Source of the DNA: Benincasa hispida
Taxonomy: Eukaryota; Streptophyta; Magnoliopsida; Cucurbitales; Cucurbitaceae
Assembly: GCF_009727055.1 (NCBI RefSeq)
Contig: NC_052360.1
Location: 68,379,103-68,443,102 of the forward strand
Length of the DNA stretch: 64,000 nucleotides
Direction: 5' to 3'
Of this stretch, positions 1-12,410 are shown piece by piece. Below the pieces are notes generated by a model that had not been told where the DNA came from, did not search any database, and saw nothing but the letters and a program-made list of their open reading frames with translations. Made by a program: the position numbers and the translations under genes. Within the stretch, counting starts at the first letter, position 1; the number at the start of each line of letters is the position of its first letter.

Positions 1-1669
1 GTTCTATTTCCGTCAGCTTAAGTACCCCAGCCTAGACAGAACCCGCCTTAGACAAAAGGTCCCTCATAGATAGATTTAATAGAATTTTAATCTTTTATGC
101 CAATCAATTTAATCCTATTAAACCAATCTAAAAATATTAAACTAGGTTGCTAATCCTGTTAGAACCTTGAACTTAGATTCATCTCAATCCAATTTTAAAA
201 CCCTTTTAAAACATGAGTTCGCTTAAGTTCGCATGCAACTCTTTCTTATTGATTTTAGTTCTAATTTCTATTATAACAATTATAACAGAAGCAACCAAAA
301 CCATTCACAATGCAAAGCAAACACATAAAAGGCATTCATAACACTTATAAATTAGCCTAAGTGTCATGCTCCATGCACTATTCATTCATTCCCACTTTTA
401 TATAACTCTTATACAATAAGCAACGAATAAAGCACACATGCTTTCATGCACTCTTATACTATAACACTTATAATATAAAGATGATGCATGAATATGCTTA
501 TTGCATGCATAAATATAACTCTTATATTTCATGATGCATATGCATGCTATCTTGTAATTTCATCATGCCATATTATACACTTATAATACATGATGCATGA
601 ATAATTGCACAACCTAAGGTATGTTTCAAATCTATATGTCATACACTATGCCATATAAACACCATACATCTCATGTATATGAAGAAAAAGTTGATGAACC
701 GGGATAATTTTCCTCAAATCCTCAAAAACTAAAGCTAACTATTACAAAAGCAAAGAGTCTCTAGTTCAAACAGGCGAACCGGGTCTTGAACCGTCCAGTC
801 AAAGTCCACGTCTCCACGAATCGTGTACCAACTTCCTTATGATCACCTACACGAAAGAGTAAATGCTTTACTCAATCGTTTACCTACATTTCCAGAGCTA
901 AACGATCGTTTAGTAACGATCGTGTACCTTTTACTATGCGATGAAGCATGAGGTATGCGATCGTGTAGTGCGCAACGTATAACGCAAACCTTAAACAATC
1001 ATCTAAACGACAAAGATGCGGTGAAGCACAATCGTCTAAACGATCACTAAGCGAGTACCAATGTATCGTATATCGCATGATCGTGTAGTCAGTAACTATG
1101 CGATGAGGCATGCTAACTACACGATCGTTTAGTGTGCATGCCTTTTATTAAACGATAAGCATCAAATGCTCCCACTCGATCGTTTACCTCCAATGTCCAC
1201 GCGATCGGGCAACCAATGCTACGTGATAGAGTATACACTTTACCCCATCGTTTAGCATTAGTTAAACGATCATTTAGTAAATACTACACGATCGTTTAGC
1301 CAAATCTGAACGATCGTTTACCTGAAGCTACACGATACGATCAACTCTTGGTCTTCTTCCTTGTTGAGAATCGCATCTCCATGCTTTGAAACTTCATCAC
1401 GAACGACTCGACAAACTCAAACACTTTGAATTACATACTCGATTGCATGTTAATTATGCCCAAAAACGCAAGGGACCCTAACAAATTAACACTGTGTAAT
1501 CAAAAGAAAGCTTTAAACAGAGGCAATTAACCCGTAAACATTCATTAATGCCATCCACAAACACATTTAACACTTAAACGCAAATACAAAAAACCCAACA
1601 CGATTGTAAAAAAAGTTCAAAACAGAAATGAAATTTGGAATATCAAAACAACCTGGCTCTGATACCAAT
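1..1669 (-). mobile_element. Copia element, 5' leader (runs off the window's left edge)
   Basis: This is the internal, untranslated leader of a minus-strand Copia element whose 5' LTR is at 1670-3570. The first ~60 bases match, in inverse orientation, 49300-49380 of the plus-strand Copia element at 46-56 kb, so the two belong to one family. The leader holds a dense cluster of the palindrome-like motif CGATCGTTTA and variants (about 880-1330). No coding frame is supported. Coding domains, if present, lie left of the window. Confidence 0.75.
1656..1667 (-). other. Primer-binding site (initiator-Met tRNA type)
   Basis: Read on the minus strand this is TGGTATCAGAGC, the standard plant Copia primer site complementary to the 3' end of initiator-Met tRNA. 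It lies directly inside the LTR end, which fixes the element's orientation and its left LTR edge. Confidence 0.9.
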
Positions 1670-3570
1670 TGAAGGAAATCAGACATGAGGATTTCCATGA
1701 GCAGTAGAATGATCATTTCAAATTCCATTCAATATTGAACATACACAATTACAGTACAAGAAACGGAAACTTACATGTCATGCACAATACGAAATTATAG
1801 CATGCTTTAAGATAATCAAGGGATAGAACATCATACCTTTGAAGACTCATTCTTCAAAGTCTCTCGATCACGAACGCTCGTTCAATCTCAAAGACAGAAA
1901 CCACGAACGCTCGAACACAACAACCACAACACAGCACGATCAACAGCAAACACGAACTAAATGATCTCTAAGATAATGAACCCAACGAACAGTCTATAAA
2001 ACCTCGAACTTAGTCGAGTTGAGTGCCACCACAAGTGTTACCTTTGTATTCTCGATGTGAGAATCTAGAAGTGTGGGCTCTGTGTGGACTTGGTTAGAAG
2101 AAGAGACCAGAGGAATAACAATCGTGTAAACGATTCAACAAGTAGGAGACGAGAAGACTCTATCGTATAGACGAATGCTCAATCGTGTAGAAGAAGGTAA
2201 CCAATCGTATAGATATTGCCCTGCGATGGTTTAGCTATGACCAACTGAGTGAACTATCATATAGTAACACTCCACGATCATTTAGTCGCTCTTTCAGCTA
2301 TCGTTTAGTGAAACAATTTCACTTGACAGCAATTCCGTGAGTTTTTTTTTCAGAGAATAGCAACCCATCTAAATTTAGGAAAACATTTTTCCTTTTATTT
2401 CACAGTTATCTAAATTTAGGAAATCATATTTACATTAATCCTCCACTTGATGTATCTCATACATCACACCGATTATATCATATATAATCGAATTTTCTCT
2501 TGTCAATTTGAACATTTCAAATTAACACAAAGAACTGATTCTCAAGTTGAATCCATTAAGCTACCAAAGGGACCTTATGGACCTGTAGCTTGAAGCTCCA
2601 ATAGTACGTGAATAACTGACTAAACTCTTTAGTCACGGGATCCACCATCTGTTAACTGTCGGGCACTCCATTAAAGACTGACAGTTGCACTCTCCTTACT
2701 ATTGATATATTTTGTGTCCATATCAACCAATAAACAGTGCAATAACCCTTCATAGATCGCTTGTAAGTACAGTTGGGCCAATGTACCGTTATGCCCCTGT
2801 AGTTACATCTAACTCCTTAAGTACCATTGATCCCTCTAATGAATATAAGTCATAATCCTACTATGACTAAGTCCTCTCTTCCAAAGAGAAGCTGTGGCCA
2901 CTATGTTCTATCGGAATCAGCCCTTAATGAAGCAATCTATCTACTTACCCCTGCTTCGGGGAAGGAGTGAATTCCATCTTGTGTAATTGAGTTCCCAGCT
3001 CCCAAATCAGACAAATCCCAAAAAAGATAGGAATGTTGAGTTGGCAATCTGGGCACTCTCACCCATACTAATCAAAGAACTGCCCTTAAAGGTAGGAGTT
3101 CCCAAAACACTCAAGATTGAGGTTATGTCACCTATGGTCGTTTAGGTGAGATGTAATTCTCAATTATCAACGGTGTTATATAAAGAGACAAATCATCTCA
3201 TGGTCTAGTCTTATACAAACTTTTTATATAGGACAGCCCCACTCGCATGTCTCCAATTGAATGGTCAGGATCTACCATCTGTAGTAGTTCACAACACTTG
3301 CAAACTCTACAAAGTAGGGCGTATCCGTAGTGTCACAAGGATCAGGTATTCCTCCTAATCATTATACTATAGAGTTTTTAACGTTATCACTTAAGGCATG
3401 ATCCACTTGTATAACTCACACTTATGCTTAAGTATTGATATAATAACCATGGAGTTTTGTTTATTGGATATGAGTAAATGCCAAATAAAATAACTCTTAT
3501 TTTATTCATAACAATGTGTACAATTTACAAACTACGAGACTCTAGGAGAATTAGGACACCAATCCCAACA
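1670..3570 (-). repeat. 5' LTR of minus-strand Copia element (~1.9 kb)
   Basis: On the minus strand it begins TGTTGGGATT at 3570 and ends TTCA next to the primer site, giving TG...CA ends and about 1901 bp. It is homologous to the LTRs at 46075 and 54389. It includes a run of CGATCGTTTA-like motifs at about 2110-2320. Its partner LTR and target duplication are outside the window. ORFs inside are shadows. Confidence 0.85.
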
Positions 3571-3890
3571 TTTCATACATTTTGCAAGCTTTGCTATTTA
3601 CTTTTTAATAATATAGTCTTAAACCAAACCAAAATTTGAAAACTAAAAATGTACTTCCTAAAATCTTGATTTATCTTTAAGATTTGGCTAAGAATTCAAA
3701 TGTTTTTAAAGGAGGTTGAAAAGCAAGCCAGAAATTGGTGGGGAAACAAGCATAATTTTCAAAAATAGAAAGAAAAAGAAAAATGGTTATCAAATGGGAC
3801 CTAAGTGAAACTTAACACCTTAATTTAATTTGTAAAAATACATCACCTATAAATTGGATAGATTAAAATTTACTAATAATAGTGTTACAT
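3571..3890. other. AT-rich spacer, nothing recognised
   Basis: Short AT-rich stretch between the Copia LTR and the PP2C pseudogene exon. On the minus strand it follows the nonsense codon of the pseudogene. No homologous PP2C continuation, repeat or promoter was recognised. Confidence 0.5.
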
Positions 3891-4432
3891 CATGCCATTG
3901 CAAGAATGGTGGGAGAATCTAACCATTAAAGCTGCCAAAAAGGCAGATGGTCTGACCATCAACCTTCAACATTTTAATATCAAAGAAATCTTCCATGGTT
4001 GCCCTCTTTCCTCTGAAACTCGAATACCCCCAACTAAGTTCCTGATCTTCAATGCATATCAAACCAAAGATAATAAGTTTACTGCAGATATCATTGGAAT
4101 TCAAAGTTTAATAGACTAGGTGCAATAATAAGGTCAAAGCATTGTGTTCTTATCATCTTCATAAGAACAGAATAACAATTAAGCAACATAACTTCAAATA
4201 AATAGAAGCATGTTTTATTCAGACGAATCCATTAAAACCATTTCCATCCTTATCTGGTATAGCCACCATCTTCATCTTTCTCTAGATGCTTATCAACAAT
4301 CGGTCCACGATTTTCTGATGCACCTGTATCTACCATCATCATGAGACTTGTTCCAGTCACTCTTCCAAGTGTGAACAAATCCAAGATTGGAAAGTAAACT
4401 TCTCAAGATATTGTTGATTTGGACCCTTCTAC
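3891..4432 (-). pseudogene. Protein phosphatase 2C (PP2C) pseudogene, N-terminal exons
   Basis: PP2C enzymes are Mg/Mn-dependent Ser/Thr phosphatases. On the minus strand, 4080-3910 reads a PP2C N-terminal signature: GYSSFRGKRATMEDF, then DGQTICLFG. The next step should be FDGHGG with the metal-binding Asp, but here it is FNG followed by TAG, so the Asp and the following His-Gly-Gly are lost. A second block upstream, 4400-4220, reads ...MMMVDTGASENRGPIVDK...KDEDGGY and then a stop. It fits the linker that precedes the catalytic domain in this plant PP2C subfamily (from memory), and needs a frameshift to join the frame arriving from 4481. An intron probably separates the blocks at about 4080-4215. 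The 3' two-thirds of the catalytic domain are absent. The plus-strand ORF at 3892-4119 is its antisense shadow. Confidence 0.72.
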
Positions 4433-6299
4433 TGTTGGAACGTACCAATGTATAGCGGAAGTTACCAAGATCCATAAGCACTATAATTCATTAATTTTTG
4501 CAGAAAAGAAAGCATGCTTCAGCTGAAATAAATGAGTTTCAAGACATACCTTTGAAGAATTTTCTCTAAGCTCGAATTTAGCTGCAAATCTCCTCTGAAT
4601 CTTGTTGTAAATCTCCCCAAGATCTTCCCTACTATCCTCTTGGTACTCTAGATTGAGTAGTGGGACTCAAAATAAGCTTGAATTAAGGGAATTCGTAGAC
4701 TAACTCACTGTAGCAACCCAAAATGAAGAACACCCTTCTTCTCACTAATTTTTCAGAAAAATTGATCGGTTGCCTTGCATAAAAAACACTCCAATCTCTT
4801 CAATATATTGTAGACACTCATGCAAAGAGATTTGTTGCATGAGATGTAGCTCATGCTTGGAGTTAAGGAAGCTTGAAGATGGGTTGTTAGTGAACTACTT
4901 CGAAGAAGACAATGGAAAAAGTCATTTTTCCATTTTGTGTTTTTCTTCTTTTTCAATTTATCAAATATTGATTTCATAGATCATTTTATTTTAATAAAAT
5001 TGAAAATATTTTTAATTTTACAAAATTAATTTCATAGATTAACTTTACAAAATTAATTTCATAAATTAATTTTCTTAATAAAATTAATAAATAATTATTT
5101 AAGTGATGTAAATAATTGTAGTTAATTTAATATCAAATATTAAATTAATTTTTACATAATTCCATCTTCAAATATTTAAATCATGTTTAAATATATTTCT
5201 CCAATTTCATTTAATTCTAATTTGAACACTTTAAAATAACTTATCACACTACTCTATAGCTAATCCATTTACGAGCTAGTAAGGGGACCTAGCGAATCTC
5301 TAGATCATGGGCTCCAATGATCCGAGATTAACCAGCTAAACTCATTAGACTGATCTAACCCCTATTCGTTAACTAATGGGTGATTCAACTAAAGCCCTTA
5401 CCTGAACTTCCCTCACTGTAGATATATTATGTCCACTTGATATAACCATGATTAGTAAGTTAACCCTTCACAGGTTGTTCGTAATAACGACTGTGTCGAA
5501 TCTCTGTTTTACCCCCAAAATTACCTCTTGTTCCTTAAGTCCCACTGATCCACTAATAACCAATGATTTGTGATCCAATCAACAAATTGAATCCCTCTCA
5601 GGCTAATGAAAGGGTGAGGCCTCTTGTTCAAAACTCAAAATCAACACTGAAAGGAAACAAGCTATCTACTAACCCTAATCAGATAGGAGCGAATTCCGTC
5701 TTGCACCCTATATCCCCAGCTATTCATTCGATCTTATCCCCAAAATGGAATGCTTGTTGAGCAAAGGCAGTTGGTCTACTCTCCCCGTTTGTAGATCAAA
5801 GAATAATCCCGAACAAACAAGAATTCATAGTTAGCTTAGGATTAAGGTCAAGTTACCAAGGTCATCAGTTTGAAATAGTCAGTCTTAAACAGTAAACAAC
5901 GTTATAAAGTAAAAGTGACTGGTTTCGTGGTCTGAACTTTCACAAAACTCATTTGCACAGAACACCCCCACTCCTTATGTCCCAACATGAACGAATTAGG
6001 ATCACTTCATTTGTAGCACTTTACAACTCTTTGTAACAACTACATAGTAAGCCGCATCCAATAGTGTTACTAGAATAAGACACCAAATCTTATTCATATC
6101 CATAAGATCATTTTGACTATTTACTTGAACCTAATCCACTTGTATATCTCAACATAAAGTTTAAGTACTCATATGATAGTCAAGGGACTTTGGTTTATTG
6201 GATTTCTAAAAAAAACAATATATTCAATAACAACTATTGAATTTTCAGAATGAGTTCTACTGTTTACGAACCACGAGTTTTAGGACATAAAACCTAACA
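4433..6299 (-). mobile_element. Solo Copia LTR inserted in the PP2C pseudogene
   Basis: On the minus strand it starts TGTTAGG at 6299 and ends CA at 4433, about 1867 bp. It is the same LTR family as 8122-9847 and 15285-19680, sharing the block with TAGGGGGACCT and the 'tccataag' block near its 3' end. The flanks are TCTAC on the left and ACTAC on the right, a 4-of-5 match for a target duplication. No internal region, primer site or polypurine tract adjoins it, so a solo LTR left by LTR-LTR recombination is the simplest reading. Confidence 0.75.
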
Positions 6300-8121
6300 A
6301 CTACTGAATATTCCTATATGTCCAGCCTGAGCAATCACATTCCTTATATTTTAGCTACATACCATCTAAACCAACAGCTACACAATCACATCATTACAGT
6401 AATCAAAAGATGCAAACCGCATGAAAGATTCAAAAGCAATAACAAAGAACAAATGCACCAAAAATAAAATCCTTGCATCATAAACAATTCAACATTCAAA
6501 ACTTCAATTTCTCTTGCAGGTTCTTAATATCAAAATGATACCAAGATCTAAAGAGAGGGGTAAAAATCAAAAATAAAAAAACAAACAAACAAAATATAAC
6601 AAAAAGCCAAAACAAGACTTTCACTCTGATGATCTCCACTCAAACGCTAAGGTAAACCTTTCAACCCAATTGATCGACCCATGTAAGACCTCCCCAAAAC
6701 TAAGTTTAAGCTCGATATTAATGAAATGGGTTGGTCAAAGTGGTGTATGGTCCTAGAGGAAGTGGAGCGGCATTTTCACAAGAAAATCTTGACTGGTAAT
6801 TTCTTATGCGAGAAATTGAGAAAAAAATAGTTTAAGACCTCAAAGTTTGAGCAGATGACTAATGTGAGCAACACATAGCTATAATATCATCGTTCAGTAA
6901 CTTTCAATTTTTCAAATAAGTTTTAATACTTCCATATACTAACCTTCACTGGACCTCTACATTTCTTGATTTTGTTTGTTGTACTACCAAATACCACCTG
7001 GAACTGATTCAAACTAATTATATCAGAATATTTCTGCTCCTATATAAATTGAAGGGTCTTATCTTAAATCCTCTGATTATTAATGTTAGTCATGTAATTA
7101 ATTTTCAACTAATTTTCCAGATAGAAATTCTTGGAAGAAGGAAAAAAAATTGTTTTGTAATTTATGTCTTTTGTTTATTCATTGTTATGTCAAAGCTAAT
7201 AATTTAAATATTGAGTACTAGAAGATTTCTTTGATCACGTTGAGGGAATCAAAGAAGCCATTTTATTTTTAATTCTTTTGCTTTTCAAGCCAAGCTTGTT
7301 TCTTAAGAGTCTAGTTAAAACTACTATTTTTATTTTTTAGCAGGATGTTAAGAACTAGAAATCAAAGTGTGATTCCTTTTTGTTGAAATGTGGTTTTAGA
7401 GAGTAGGACAAAAGACATTATGTATCCATAAATAGCCTTATTAGAAAAATAATGTTATCAAACTTGAGATTTTAGGATTACCTGCAAATGTTAAAGTTCT
7501 ATATAAATAAGAACCAACTAATATGAATTTCAGGTTGAAAAGAAAAAACAAATCAAACAAATCAACTTACATTCCATCGCCGAATTCCTCATTAATAATT
7601 TCCTTGATATTCTCGCCAAAATGCATAACTTCTTCGTTAAAATCACCACCCAAAAGCTTAATAATTGAAGGAAAATTGGATAATATATCAATACTCTAAC
7701 AAATTATGCAAAATGAAAGCATGAAAACAAAATAAGATCATCAAACGAGTTCCAAGTTTAAAGTCATCGAGTTTAAGGTCAGGTTTCACAGATAGAGAAA
7801 TTCCAATCCCATACTCAAAAATGGATAACGAACGAGCCAATCAATCGGATAAAACAAAAGGGAAAGGGAGGGAACAATCTATGAAGCCAGTAAAATACTC
7901 AAATCGAAGTGGGTTTTGAGAATCTCAAAACAAATCAAACCAAAACCACCATTTAAAAAGTTGGGGGAAATAAATGTAAAATAACAATCGTAGAAATGGG
8001 TTTTGAGAATCTCAAACCAGATGGATGAACGTCGTTGGTTCCCAAGTTGTCGAACTTGACAAATCGGTGGTGGCTTGAAAGAGAATACCTGGGGATAGAA
8101 GCTCGCCAGAGATAGAGAGTC
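6300..8121 (-). other. Probable 5' part of the PP2C gene: leader and intron sequence
   Basis: Directly right of the solo LTR, the minus strand reads IRNVIAQAGHIGIFSS, and this frame continues across the LTR into the block at 4432. At 7860-8120 the minus strand is pyrimidine-rich and looks like a plant 5' untranslated exon, followed by a GT-starting intron-like sequence near 8090. Between these are AT-rich, intron-like bases. No initiator codon could be placed. It ends where the Copia 3' LTR begins at 8122. Assignment as host-gene sequence is inference. Confidence 0.4.
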
Positions 8122-9847
8122 TAAAAGAATTAAACAACATGTAATGAAAGTATCAAGGATCCATAAGCTTTCTAGTTCACTAATTTTAGCAAAAACTAAA
8201 GCATGCTTTTCTCAAAAACTAGAACATACCTTTGATGAATTCTCCAAGAAAACGTATGTTCAGCTGCTGTCTTCACTTGTTATCAACGTGAGCCACCTCA
8301 AAGCCTTCCCTACTATGCTCTTGGAGCTTTAGGTAGTGTTGTGGGACTCAAGAACAGATTGAAGATGTGAAGAAACCAGAAAAACACACAGTAGCACAAC
8401 TGAAGAAGACAGTTTCTTCAGAAAAAATCTCTCGAAATTTTTTATTCCCTTCTTCTCCAACTCCACTCTTTTTTATATATAATAGATGAACATGCAAAGA
8501 GATGGAGTGCATGGCTTGCAGCTCATGCTTGAAAAATCAAAGTAGAGACGATAATGCATTTTGTGTGAGCATAAAGATGATGGTAATGGAAAAAAAAACT
8601 CATTTTCCATTTTTGTGCAACACGCAAACGAATTTCAATTTTATTTTTTTCTAAAAGAATAATTTTAATTAAAAATTTTATTTTCTTAAATTAATTTCAT
8701 AAATTAATTTTTGCAAAATAATCATCTTTATATATTTAAATCATATTTAAATATTTATTCTCTTGTTCCATTTAATTTGAACATTTCAAATTAATTTCTC
8801 AAGCTACCCTAAAGCTTATTCATTCACGAGCTAGTAGGGGGACCTCACAGACCTACAGATCATAGGCTCCAACGATTCGAGATTAATCGGCTAAACTCAT
8901 TAGTCCGATCTAACCCCCATTCGTTAACTAATGGGACACTCCACTATAGACCATAATTGAACTCCTCTCACTGTAGATATATTATGTCCACTTAATAACC
9001 ATATCAGTAAGTCGATCCTTCACAGGTTGTTCGTAATCACAGATAGGTAAAAAATACTGTTTTACCCCTGTGACTACATCTTGTTCCTTAAGTTTCTACT
9101 GATCCTCTAATGAACAATTCTGATTCATAATCTCTATGAATCAAATCATTTCTCTATCATGAGAAGGTGGGGCCCCGATTGTTCAAGACCTGGAGTCAGC
9201 ACTTAAGAGAACAACCTATCTGCTAACCTTAAATAGGGTAAGAGTGAATTCCATCTTGCAAGGCTATGTCCCCAGCTATTCATCCGGTCTTAACCCCAAA
9301 ATGGTAAGCTTATTGAGCAGTGCTGTTGGACTACTCTCACCATTTGCAGATCAAAGGATAATCTCGAATAAACAGGAGTTCATAGCTAGCTCAGGATTAA
9401 GATCGAGTTAACCTAGGTTATATAACAAATGAAATAGTAAGTTTTAACAGTAAACGATCGTTATATAGAAAAGTGGCTATTTTTGTGGTCCAGTCTATAT
9501 GCAAACTCATTGCATGGGATGCCTCCACTCTCATGTCTCAACATGAATGATTTGTGGATCACATCGTTTGTAGCATCTTACAACTTCTTGTAACAGCTAC
9601 AGAGTGGGCCGCATCCAATAGTGTTATCAGGATGAGATACCTAATTTCATACATATACTTATTAGACCATTTACGCTATATATTGTCAACTTGATCCTAT
9701 TTATGTCACTACATAGAGTTACAGCACTCAGACTATAGCCAAGGATACATTTATTGGATTTTTCATAATAAGATGCAAAATCAACAAGTCATTGTTATTG
9801 ATAAGATAGAATTCTTAACATGAACTACGAGTTCTAGGACATTCCCA
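8122..9847 (-). repeat. 3' LTR of the Copia element
   Basis: About 1726 bp. On the minus strand it starts TGGGAATGTCC at 9847, directly after the polypurine tract AGTGGGAGATTT (9848-9859). Its inner end at 8122 has TA instead of TG relative to the partner LTR. It is homologous to 4433-6299, 15285-19680 and 19901-41201. Confidence 0.85.
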
Positions 9848-10004
9848 AAAATCTCCCACTTGGACTAAAACTCCAGTGAGAACAAATATATACAACATAA
9901 TGTTGAGATACATAATGGGAAAAATACAATAAACTAGGGCATCTAAAATACCATAGACATTCTCCCACTTGCCCTAGATTACACTACTTTGAGTCCTAGT
10001 CCCA

Positions 10005-10330
10005 CTAGGTGGCCTTCGAAAACTTTAGCCGAGAGGACCTTGGTGAATGGATCAGCAAGGTTGTCTTTAGAGGCTATCTTTGTGACGAGCACATCCCCTC
10101 TGTGTACAATCTCCTGGTGGAGTCAGCGATACATCTTTTCTTGATGCTTCTCCAAACTATAGCTCCTCCAATAAGAGTGAAACTTATCCTGAAGTAGATT
10201 TCCTGGAATCTACGTCGGTCTGAAAATCAGAATCAGTGTATCCCGTAAGGATCAAATTCTTAGGTCCATACATAAGCATATAATCCCTCGTTTTCTTAAG
10301 ATACTTGAGGTTACAGCGGTTCAATGACTG
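10005..10330 (-). pseudogene. Copia RNase H remnant with internal deletion
   Basis: The minus strand shows the RNase H start (GYTDSDFQTD-like, about 10240) and end (GDVLVTKIASKDNLADPF, about 10110-10060), but the middle is missing. The catalytic region that should hold EAEYVAA and the CDN block is deleted near 10130. RNase H degrades the RNA strand during reverse transcription; this copy cannot. The frame also carries shifts. Confidence 0.75.
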
Positions 10331-11165
10331 TGTGCAGGATTAGATTGGAACCTGCTGACGATTCCAACTGTAAAACATATGTGGGGACGTGTACACAACA
10401 TATCGTACAACAAACTCCCAACTATAGAAGCATATGGAATTTTGTTAATCTCTTCAACCTCTTGAGGTGTCTCAGGACATTGTTCCTTCGATAAATGAAT
10501 TCTATGCCTGAAAGGTAATAAACCTTTCTTGGAATTTTGCATATTATACCTTGACAACATCTTGTCAATATAAGATGCCTGAGACAGTGCAATGTTCTAT
10601 TCTTTCGGTCTTGAAAGATATATATTCCTAGAACATACCGAGCATCACCCAAATCTTTCATTTGAAAATGTGATGCTAACCATCTCTTTACATCAGCAAG
10701 AAAGCTTGTCTCATTCCCAATGAGCAAGATATCATCAACATACAGAACTAAGAATGCTACAGTTTTATTGACTATCTTCTTGTATACACAAGGCTTGTCA
10801 ACGTTTTATCCAAAGCCATAAGATTTTATCGTAGTGTCAAATCTCAAATTCCAGGATCTGGATGCTTGTTTCAATCCATAAATGGATCGATTAAGCATAC
10901 AGACTTTCTGTTCCTGTCCTGTTTCGACAGACCCCTCTGGTTGAGACATAAAAATACTTTCATCAAGATAGCCATTCAAAAAAGCTATCTTGACATCCAT
11001 TTGCCATATTTCATAGTCATAATATGTGGCAATGGCAAGTAGTATTCTAATTGATTTAATCATGGCAACAGGAGAAAAAATTTCTTCATAATCAAATCCT
11101 TCTCGTTGGGTAAAACCCTTTGCCATAAGCCTAGCTTTATAGGTCTGTACCTTGCCAGTTTGGTC
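10331..11165 (-). pseudogene. Copia reverse transcriptase (broken)
   Basis: The minus strand reads KWIYKRK and then KARLMAKGFTQREGFDYEEIFSPVA, MDVKIAFLNGYL, SIYGLKQASRSW, LYVDDILLIGNE (about 10745-10705) and QMKDLGDARYVLGI in order. This is the Copia RT core with its catalytic YVDD intact. Frame changes occur near 10800, 10620 and 10560, and a stop follows KWIYKRK. The enzyme would copy element RNA to DNA in cytoplasmic particles. It belongs to the same subfamily as the RT at 52.9-53.7 kb, which has lost an active-site Asp. Confidence 0.88.
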
Positions 11166-12410
11166 TCATTTTCTCTTGTAGATCCACTTACAACCTATAG
11201 CTGTAACACCTTGTGGTTCTACAAGTTCCAAGACTGAGTTGAAGTACATAGACTCCATTTCATCGTCCATGGCTTTTATCCATTGTTCCTTGTCAACATC
11301 GTCCATTGCCTTCTTAAACGTTAATGGATCCTCTAAACCATCATCTTGTATGATGTTTTGAGTTTTTGTTAAACCCATGTAGTGTTCAGGTTGTTGAATA
11401 ACCCTCCCACTATGATGAGGCATCCCCAACTCTTGGGATGGATGTAACGGGACAACAACCGTTGTTGATGGACCAGCTTGATCAACAACTCTTATTGATT
11501 CATCTATAGTATCTTTAGATAGTTCTTGCAATATTAATTTACTGCGAGGTAGATGATTCTTAATATGATCCTCTTCCAAGAAAGTTTCATTTGTCGATAC
11601 AAACACTTTATCTTCTTGGGGATCATAAAAGTATCCTCCTTTTGTTTCCATGGGATATCCTACAAATAGGCATAATTTCGAACGTGTTTCCAATTTTTTA
11701 CGATTTTGTACCAACACGTTTGCTGGACAACCCCAGATGCGAAAATGACGTAAACTTGCTTTGCGTTCTTTCCACAATTTATATGGTGTTTCTAAACATT
11801 TTTGGATGGAACAACGTTCAGAATATAAACTGCAGTCTGTATTGCATATCCCCAAAAGGACTGAGGTAATTGAGTATAACTCATCATAGACCGAACCATG
11901 TCCAACAAGGTTTGATTTCTCCTTTCTGCAACACTGTTTTGTTGTGGTGTTCTAGGTACTGTGAGTTGGGATTGAAATGCATGATCTACTAGATAGTTCT
12001 GGAATTGCAAATCCATATACTCACCACCTCGATCAGATCGAAATTTTTTAGTTCTTTTACTTAACTGATTTTCAGTCTCAGCCTTAAATTCTTTGAACTT
12101 TCAAGAGTTTCAAACTTATGACTAATTAAGTAAATATAGCCATATCGAGGATAGTCGTCAATAAAACTAATGAAGTACTGATATCCTCCTCGAGCTTTAA
12201 CATTCATCGGACCACAAAGGTCTGAATGTATAAGTTCAAGAGGTTCTGTGGCACGAAGACCTTTGTCAGAAAAATATCTTTTCATCATTTTTCCCTCAAG
12301 ACATGATTCACATGGAGGTAGGGAACTGTCATCTAACTGATTTAGATGACCGTTTTTTACCAATCTCTCAATCCTGTTGAGAATAATGTGACCAAGCTTG
12401 AGGTGCTAGA
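11166..12410 (-). pseudogene. Copia integrase (broken)
   Basis: On the minus strand: zinc-binding CESCLEGKM (about 12320), core HSDLCGPMNVKARGGY with the first catalytic Asp (about 12215), then a frameshift and MDLQFQNYL, QQNSVAERRN with the catalytic Glu (about 11945), FWGYAIQTAVYILN, and the Copia C-terminal signature FVGYPMETKGGYFYDP. The segment that should hold the second Asp (near 12030) is frameshifted. The tail reaches MDDEMESMYFNSVLELVEPQG, the usual IN-RT linker. At least two frameshifts split it. Confidence 0.85.

Noticed and set aside
884..1111. Minus-strand ORF rich in DRLDD/IVKG-like repeats
   Set aside because: It translates the CGATCGTTTA-type motif cluster of a Copia leader; the apparent peptide repetition comes from the DNA repeat.
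3892..4119. Plus-strand 75-codon ORF
   Set aside because: It is antisense to the PP2C exon, whose minus-strand translation has a clear family signature. The plus frame has no recognisable motif.
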